Shown here: positions 49,951 through 56,187 of the stretch, piece by piece
Layout of the letters: the number at the start of each line of letters is the position of its first letter
Position numbering within the stretch: position 1 is the first letter of the stretch
Assembly: GCA_028456385.1 (NCBI GenBank)
Contig: JALNQF010000269.1
Location: 1-56,187, forward strand
Origin: Ophiosphaerella korrae
Taxonomy: Eukaryota > Ascomycota > Dothideomycetes > Pleosporales > Phaeosphaeriaceae
Length of the DNA: 56,187 nucleotides
Direction: 5' to 3'
Made by a program: the position numbers and the translations under genes
The notes under the pieces: generated by a model
What the model was told of the DNA's origin: nothing
Databases searched by the model: none
What the model saw: only the letters and a program-made list of their open reading frames with translations

Positions 49951-51619
49951 CTAACTCTAAAGATCTAATATTAGGAGTTAAATATAATAGAATCCTAATA
50001 ATAGTAGATAAGCTTATAAAGTATTTATACTTTAGACTATATAAGAAAAAAAGTAAGATAGAGGTTACTATATACTAGATCCTAAGAACTATAATTAGTT
50101 AATATAGACTACTAGACAAGATAATTATAGATAAAGATATAAGGTTTATATTAAAACTATAGGAAACAATAATAGTGTAGTTAGGAGTTAAATACGCAAT
50201 ATCTATAGTATACTACTTGTAAATAGATAGATAATTAGAACGAATAAATTAAATAGTAGAGTAATACTTAAGATACTACCTTAACTATAACTAGAACAAT
50301 TAGGTATAGTTACTACCTATAGCGCAACTAGTATACAACAGCGCAAAGAACGTAGTAACTAGAGTATTACTCTTTTTTATAAATTATAGATTTAACTATA
50401 GTATATATTAAATACTAAGATAAAAAATATCTTAGTCCTTAAGAAGAGAAAACTATGCTTATAGACTTAGAGATATATACAATTTACTAAGATAGGACGT
50501 AGAGTTTCTATATAATTAAATAGTAAAATACTATAATAGAAAATATTAAGAAGGACTCTAATTTAGAGAGAGAGAAAAAGTATAGTTTGTATAAAGGAAT
50601 ATTATAAGTAAATAACTAAGTTTAAAACTAAACTACGTTAAAATAAGACTATATAAAATTAAAAAGGAAGTTATACTAGTTATATTTAAACTAAAGCTAC
50701 TAAATAAAATAAGGATATATCTAACCTTCTATATAGTACTACTTAAGATAGTACTATAAAACGTAGAACTACTAGTATACAAAGTAGATATATATAGAGA
50801 ATAAGAGGAATAAGAAGTTAAAGAAATTCTATAGTACTAATTCTATAATAGAAGAAACTACTACTTAGTAAAATAAATAGGTATAAACGAGAAAGGGTAA
50901 CTATAGGAAGATATATAGGAACTAGAAGATAACTTTAACTACTCTAAGAAACTAAAAGAGTTCTAAAATTAAAATCCTCTATAACGCCTAGTAGTAAACT
51001 AAAAAAACTAGTAATAATAATAGCGAATAGAGAGACGCTAGGAACGTCTAATATAACAAGAGCTAGAGTAGCCTCTATAGTATCCTTAAGGTCTATCTTA
51101 GCCTCTAAGGTATAAAACTATTTAGATAATTTAGCGTTATTATAAGCTTTTATCTTATAAAAACGCTTAATATAAGAATAAAGATCTACTAGCTTATAAA
51201 GAGTTAGCTTGTACTTAGCTTTAGCTTCTACAAGCTATAATAATAGTATCTCTTAAGCTTAGTTAATAGCTTACCCTATATAATTTAGTAAGAAGAGACT
51301 ATATAGAAATTAAAAACTTATACTCTATAAGAGAAATACTAGAAAGAGTATATTTATATTAGATATTAGTAAGAATATACTTACTATAATAATTACTATC
51401 TTTTAAAGATATAAGACAAGTAAGCTTTACTTAAGTATAATAGGCGTAAAGAAATATTTTAATCTTATTATAAGTAACGCAAGTAATAAGAAGAAGTTTA
51501 TTATAATTAGAAAAAGAAGATATAGAGAATAATAAGGAACTAGAAATAAATAAAGAAACTAGACTAATAACCTTAGGCCTAGGATAAGAAAACAAAAACT
51601 TACCTAAAGAGGAGAATAG

Positions 51620-52061
51620 TATTATAGTTATAATAAGAGAAAACTAACTTAAGCTAATTAGCTCTACCCTAGATAATAATAGTACGTATAATCTATAAGG
51701 TAATAAACTTAATTAGAAAACTAACTATAATAGAGATACGTAATAAATTCGCGATTCGCGATCTTAGTAAATATAAAGTATAAAGCTAAGTACGTAATAG
51801 ATTTATAATTTATAATCTTAGTAAACACAAAGTATAAAGCTAGCTAAGAAATATAGGTATATAGTTAGTAGTAATATATATTATTAGGATAGTATTAGTA
51901 ATCTAATCTCTAACTAAGAATACTAATACTTAATATTATACACATAAATTAACTATTATTTATAGTTATTACTAATTATAATATATATCTTTGTTATTAA
52001 CTCTTAATCTACTAATAACCCTAATAGTTATTAGGAAGTTAACCCTAGTATACTTATAATA
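51620..52061 (+). repeat. 3' LTR of element D
   Basis: 442 bp, the same length and layout as the 5' LTR, including the paired TTAGTAAA units and an ATTCGCGATTCGCGAT palindromic stretch near 51,747-51,762. Confidence 0.9.
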
Positions 52062-54065
52062 TTAGAGAAGTTCTTTATAGTAAATACTTAGTATAAAAGA
52101 ACTTAAATAATACTATTTAAAGAGAAATACTATAAATTCTAGCTATTATTAATTAAATAAATAATTCTAAACACTAACTTTAACTTTAGTTTTATTATAG
52201 CGCTAGTATTTATTACTATTAATATAAATACTAACTAATTCTAAAAAGTATATTACTTTATAATAAACTACTTAGTAGTTAAAATATATATATATATATA
52301 GCTATATACTATAAATTCTATAGTAATAGTAACTTAGATAAGTCTAGTAGAGAAAATAGTTAAGAATAAGACTATTTTATCTTTAATAAGCTAAGTATAA
52401 ATCTAACTAATATAAAGTACGTAGTAAATAAAGAGTTAGCTTATACTAAAAATATAGGCTTTAAAGTATAGATTTACTATTACCTTATAACTAAGTTTTT
52501 AACTTCTATTAGATAAGTTACTACTACTATATACTATATTATAAAGTTATAATATAGTTATATACTTAATACGTTTATCTAATAGAATAGTACTACTATT
52601 ACTATATACTATATTACTATAATATTTAAGTAGTATATATATATAGTATAGGAAATATATAAAAAAGTAAAGAGTATACTTAGTAATATCTTATATATTT
52701 AGGAATATACTAACCTCCTCTCTATTCTATAATAAAAAATTATCTATAACTTAGCTAATACTAAACTAGGCTATATACTTTTTTTTATTAAGTAACTACT
52801 TTTAGCTTATAAAAGTAGTTTTATTAGTTAATAGAAAGTTTAAGTAATATAGTCTAAGAGGCTAAATCTACTTACTATTAAGAACTTAAGTAATATTAAC
52901 TAAATTTAATATTACTACTATAAAGTATAAAAATTCTTTAATATTTTTTAATTTTTTATTTACTTTATAAGTAGCTAACTAGAATACTTTATAAAGATCT
53001 TTAGTATCTAAGTATAGAATATAGTTAAGAATAGTATTTATAACCTATTTATATTTAATTAGATAGTTATAGTTATTACTTAATACTATAAAGAGTATAA
53101 TTAAAAGAAGTTATTAAAAGTAATCTACTACTTCTTTTTTTACTAGATTAGTAAACTACTTATATACTATCTCTAGCTAGTATAGCTATTCTATATAGAT
53201 ATTACTAGTAACTAAAAGATTTATAGTATATTTCTAGTATACTACTAGGCTTAGAGTATATTTTTCTAGTTAAATAAAAATAAAGAGTAATATATAAAAT
53301 TAACTACGTTTACTAAAAAGATAAAAGATATAATACTACTTTATTAAAGTTAAGCTATTAAACTAAGTATAATATACTATCTAATTATTACTTTTAGGTA
53401 TAGATAGGACTAAAGTAAATAAGAGAAACTAGTTACTTTTATACTAAAAGAAGTAGAAAAATCCTTTACTAGTAGTAATAAGGAAACTACTAAGAATTAG
53501 TCTAGATATACTACTAATACTAGGAAATAGATTTATATAGTAGAAATAGTACTTTAGTTTTATTTTCTTAGTAGTAATACTATTATATTCTAGAAGATAT
53601 TATAATAATAGTATAATAATATAGGTTAAAAAGTATATAAAATTAATAAATCTACTTTATATAATACGCTTAGTATTTAATATATAAAAAAAAGTAATAT
53701 TAATATTAAATAAGTTTTATACGCTAATTTTAGCTATATTACTAATTTCTAAAGTTAATAGTATAAAGTAATTAAGAGTATAATAGTAAGTAAAGTAGTA
53801 GTATTTTATATTATATAAACTAGAAGTAAGAAAAGTCTAAACTTTTTACTTTCTACTCTTTATAATAGGTATAAGTAGACTATACTAGTTATACTACTTA
53901 TATCTTTATATTCTAACTTAATATACTAATATAAAAAGTACTTAATATTATTTTTTATTTTTATAACCTCTAATTTTAATAATACTATATAGGTAATTTT
54001 TATTATACTAGAATATCTTTGTAAAAAAACTTTTATTACTTTAGTAATCTAACTATAGGATTTAA
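52062..54065. other. RIP-degraded segment, last part of the split locus
   Basis: 2 kb of very AT-rich DNA with no open frame or nameable motif on either strand. It begins with D's duplicated TTAGA and ends at the truncated LTR. A (TA)n run lies near 52,288-52,302. It probably belongs to an old transposon together with the three segments to its left. Confidence 0.5.
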
Positions 54066-54280
54066 TATAATAAGCTACTTATTAATAACTATAAGTAGCT
54101 ATATATAGTATTAGTAGATTAAGAAGTAATAATAAAAGTTTATATATTATTTAGCTAATAGGCTTATAATAATAGAATAATTCCTAATAGGTAATATTAA
54201 AGTATTATTACTTTTAGTTAGAGATTAGATTACTAATACTATCTTAATAATATATATCCTACTTACTATATACTTATTAT
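54066..54280 (-). repeat. truncated LTR of the same superfamily
   Basis: It starts TATAATAAGC like the LTRs of A and F and runs through the conserved core (near 54,228-54,253). It stops before the palindromic middle, so only about half an LTR remains. No internal sequence follows. Confidence 0.75.
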
Positions 54281-54630
54281 AAGGGAGTTATCCTTTATAT
54301 CTCTTATTTTCGTACTAATATAGTTAGTAAGTAAGTTATATATATAAGTAAGTTATATACCTAACTAACTTTATATACTTATTATATCTTAATATATAAT
54401 AGCTCTACGCTATACGCGTTAATTACCTTAAAATAGAGTAGATATTAAGATTACTATCTTATTTATTAAATTAAGTTAAATTATAAGTAATTAAAAAGTA
54501 ACTAAAGTCTATTATATTATTAAATTAACGCTATATAACTAAAGTGCTAGTATAGCTACTTAACTTAATTACTAGCTTAACTTAAAGAAACTTAGCTAGC
54601 TAGAAAAAGAGGTAATAGTTAAGTATATTC
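54281..54630. other. AT-rich spacer with a short inverted repeat
   Basis: No gene. GTTAGTAAGTAAGTTATATA and TATATACCTAACTAAC-like segments near 54,320-54,370 form imperfect inverted and direct repeats. Confidence 0.5.
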
Positions 54631-55270
54631 TTAGTTATTGGTGTCTGGGGTTAGGGCTAGGTAGGAGTCCGAAGTACTAAAATTACAAAAATAAAAAAAA
54701 GCTAAGAGGCTATCTTGTGCAGAATTACGCAAGGAATCCAAATCTGCTCTTAGATTTCTTATAGCTCTTACGGTTGTTGCGATGCACGTCGTTGAAGTTA
54801 TGTTCCCAAAGTAGAAAAAATCCAACACGCTAATCCTAAAGTAGTATATTTCCAACACCTATTTCTCTTAATAAAATACTTAATATATAAGTATAAAATA
54901 AAAAAAGCTAAGATGCTATTTTGTGCAGAATTACGCCAGGAATCTAAATATACTCTTAGATTTTTTATAGCTCTTACTATTATCGCGATATATGTTGTTG
55001 AAGTTTTGTTCCTAAAGTAGAATAAATCTAACACGCTAATCCTAAATTAGTATATTTCTAACACCTATTTCTCTCAATAAAACTCGCAATATATAAGTAT
55101 AAAATAAAAAAGCTAGGAAGCTATTTTGTGCAGAATTACGCAAGGAATCTAAATCTACTCTTAGATTTCTTATAGCTCTTACGATTGTTGCAATACACGT
55201 CGTTAAAGTTGTGTTCCTAAAGTAGAAAAAATCTAACACGCTAATCCTAAATTAGTATATTTCTAACACG
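54631..55270. repeat. 205-bp tandem repeat, about three copies
   Basis: The marker GCTAAG/GGA(G/T/A)GCTAT...TGTGCAGAATTACG occurs at 54,701, 54,907 and 55,112, spacings of 206 and 205 bp. The left copy has the most TpG/CpA and the copies to its right differ mostly by C/T and G/A changes, as RIP of a duplication would give. Each unit has a related 60-78 codon minus-strand frame (sharing LDSLRNSAQ and related residues). These frames overlap from copy to copy and match no family I know, so I do not call genes. Confidence 0.85.
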
Positions 55271-56187
55271 CAGTTAACTTGACGTATTAGCTTGTAGTTA
55301 ACTTATCTTATTAACTTAAAGTTAACTTGTCGTATTAGCTCGTAGTTACTCGTCGCATTAGCTCGCAGTAACTTGTCGTATTAGCTCGCAGTTATTTATC
55401 TTATTAACTCGAAGTTAACTTGTCGCATTAGCTTGAAGTTAACTTATTGTATTAGCTCGTAGTTAACTCGTTGTATTAGCTCGCAGTTATTTATCTTATT
55501 AACTTAAAGTTAACTCGTCGTATTAGCTTGAAGTTAACTCGTCGCATTAGCTCGTAGTTAACTTGTCGTATTAGCTCGCAGTTACTCGTTGCATTAGCTC
55601 GCAGTTACTTATCTTATTAGCTTGTAGTTACTTATCTTATTAGCTCGCAGTTAACTCGTCGTATTAGCTTGTAGTTACTTATCTTATTAACTCGAAGTTA
55701 ACTCGTCGCATTAGCTAGTAGTAACTCGTTGCATTAGCTTATAGTTACTTGTTGTATTAGCTCGTAGTTAACTTATCTTATTAACTTAAAGTTAACTTAT
55801 CTTATTAGCTCGCAGTCACTCGTTGCATTAGCTTGTAGTTAACTCGTCGCATTAGCTTGTAGTTACTTATCTTATTAACTTGAAGTTAACTTATCGCATT
55901 AGCTAGTAGTAACTCGTTGTATTAGCTTATAGTTACTTGTCGCATTAGCTTGTAGTTAACTTATCTTATTAACTTAAAGTCAACTTATCTTATTAGCTCG
56001 TAGTTACTCGTTGTATTAGCTCGTAGTTAACTCGTTATATTAGCTCGCAGTTAACTTATCTTATTAACTCGAAGTTAACTCGTCTTATTAGCTTGTAGTT
56101 AACTCGTCGTATTAGCTTATAGTTAACTTGTTATATTAACTTTTAGTTAACTCCTTATATTAGCTTGTAGTAAACTTATTATATTAG
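55271..56187. repeat. minisatellite with higher-order structure
   Basis: About 38 monomers of 23-24 bp, of the type AGTTAACTCGTCGCATTAGC followed by T(C/T)G(T/C). A variant monomer containing ATCTTATTAACT recurs at 55,305, 55,398, 55,493, 55,681, 55,775, 55,869, 55,963 and 56,058, that is every 93-95 bp with one skipped turn. The higher-order unit is therefore four monomers. Mixed 23 and 24-bp lengths rule out a continuous reading frame. The array continues past the window end. Confidence 0.92.

Larger units (their letters stand above)
42817..51619 (+). pseudogene. gag-pol relic of element D, interrupted three times
   Basis: Plus strand, colinear with B. Gag starts near 42,840. The capsid part is cut by the MITE (43,652-44,076) and the zinc-knuckle region by the pogo transposon (44,227-46,084). 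The protease active-site region is about 47,345-47,380. Reverse transcriptase is about 47,890-48,500, with its catalytic region near 48,232-48,245, then RNase H to about 49,030. The integrase is cut by a solo LTR (49,503-49,950) and resumes to about 50,500. A chromodomain follows at about 50,810-50,960 and a purine tract abuts the 3' LTR. RIP stops occur throughout, and some parts present in B, such as pieces near 46,980 and 48,920, are shortened. Confidence 0.87.
42375..52061 (+). mobile_element. element D: chromovirus with three nested insertions
   Basis: LTRs of equal length (442 bp, 42,375-42,816 and 51,620-52,061) with perfect TTAGA duplications at 42,370-42,374 and 52,062-52,066. Within it are a MITE, a Fot1/pogo transposon and a solo LTR. 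Removing them leaves about 6.95 kb. Its LTR starts TATTATAGTTGTAATAAGAG, a subfamily distinct from B and C, though the gag-pol relic is close to B's. Confidence 0.94.

Noticed and set aside
54645..54660. GGGGTTAGGGCTAGG, resembling the telomere repeat TTAGGG
   Set aside because: Only one copy of the hexamer and no array; chance is the simpler explanation.
54631..55239. Three related minus-strand frames of 65-78 codons
   Set aside because: They overlap across tandem units, share the repeat's sequence and match no family. More likely a by-product of the 205-bp repeat.
55271..56187. CRISPR-like array or coding repeat
   Set aside because: Monomers are contiguous without unique spacers, the context is a fungal nuclear genome, and mixed 23/24-bp monomers break every reading frame.

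Overview
The window looks like a nuclear heterochromatic segment of a filamentous ascomycete (Pezizomycotina). Almost all of it is very AT-rich and nearly lacks CpA and TpG, while TpA is in excess. Transposon reading frames are broken mainly where Trp (TGG) and Gln (CAA/CAG) codons became TAG or TAA. That is the signature of repeat-induced point mutation (RIP). A species cannot be named from the sequence alone.

Only about 4 kb (roughly 14,780-18,640) has normal base composition. It holds one apparently intact gene, a type IA DNA topoisomerase III (TOP3-like, 15,509-17,673 +) with two short spliceosomal introns. Downstream is a broken BCS1-like AAA ATPase fragment, and upstream a doubtful 70-codon proline-rich ORF.

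The rest is a nest of dead Ty3/gypsy chromoviruses whose LTRs begin TGTTA/TGTAA and end TAACA before mutation. Left of the island: element A (5,186-12,688, minus) carries a nested solo LTR, followed by truncated element E (12,689-14,383). Right of the island: F (19,154-26,458, minus) with a fold-back MITE inside; B (26,908-40,971, plus), split by full-length C (30,207-37,228, minus); and D (42,375-52,061, plus), which holds a fold-back MITE, a 1.86-kb Fot1/pogo transposon and a solo LTR. Five-base target-site duplications (TSDs) are visible for B (AGAGA), C (AAATC), D (TTAGA), F (TATAC/TATAT) and the solo LTRs. TA duplications flank the DNA transposons. Removing F, B and D restores one continuous 4.3-kb AT-rich stretch that I could not identify.

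The right end has a truncated LTR, a 205-bp sequence repeated about three times, and a minisatellite of 23-24 bp monomers arranged in a 94-bp higher-order unit that runs off the window. Positions 1-5,185 are RIP-degraded DNA with no recognisable gene. No tRNA, rRNA, CRISPR or secondary-metabolite genes were seen. The topoisomerase is the only gene I believe makes a functional protein. Everything around it is transposon wreckage, so the main biological questions are how this gene stays intact there and whether it is the genome's only TOP3.
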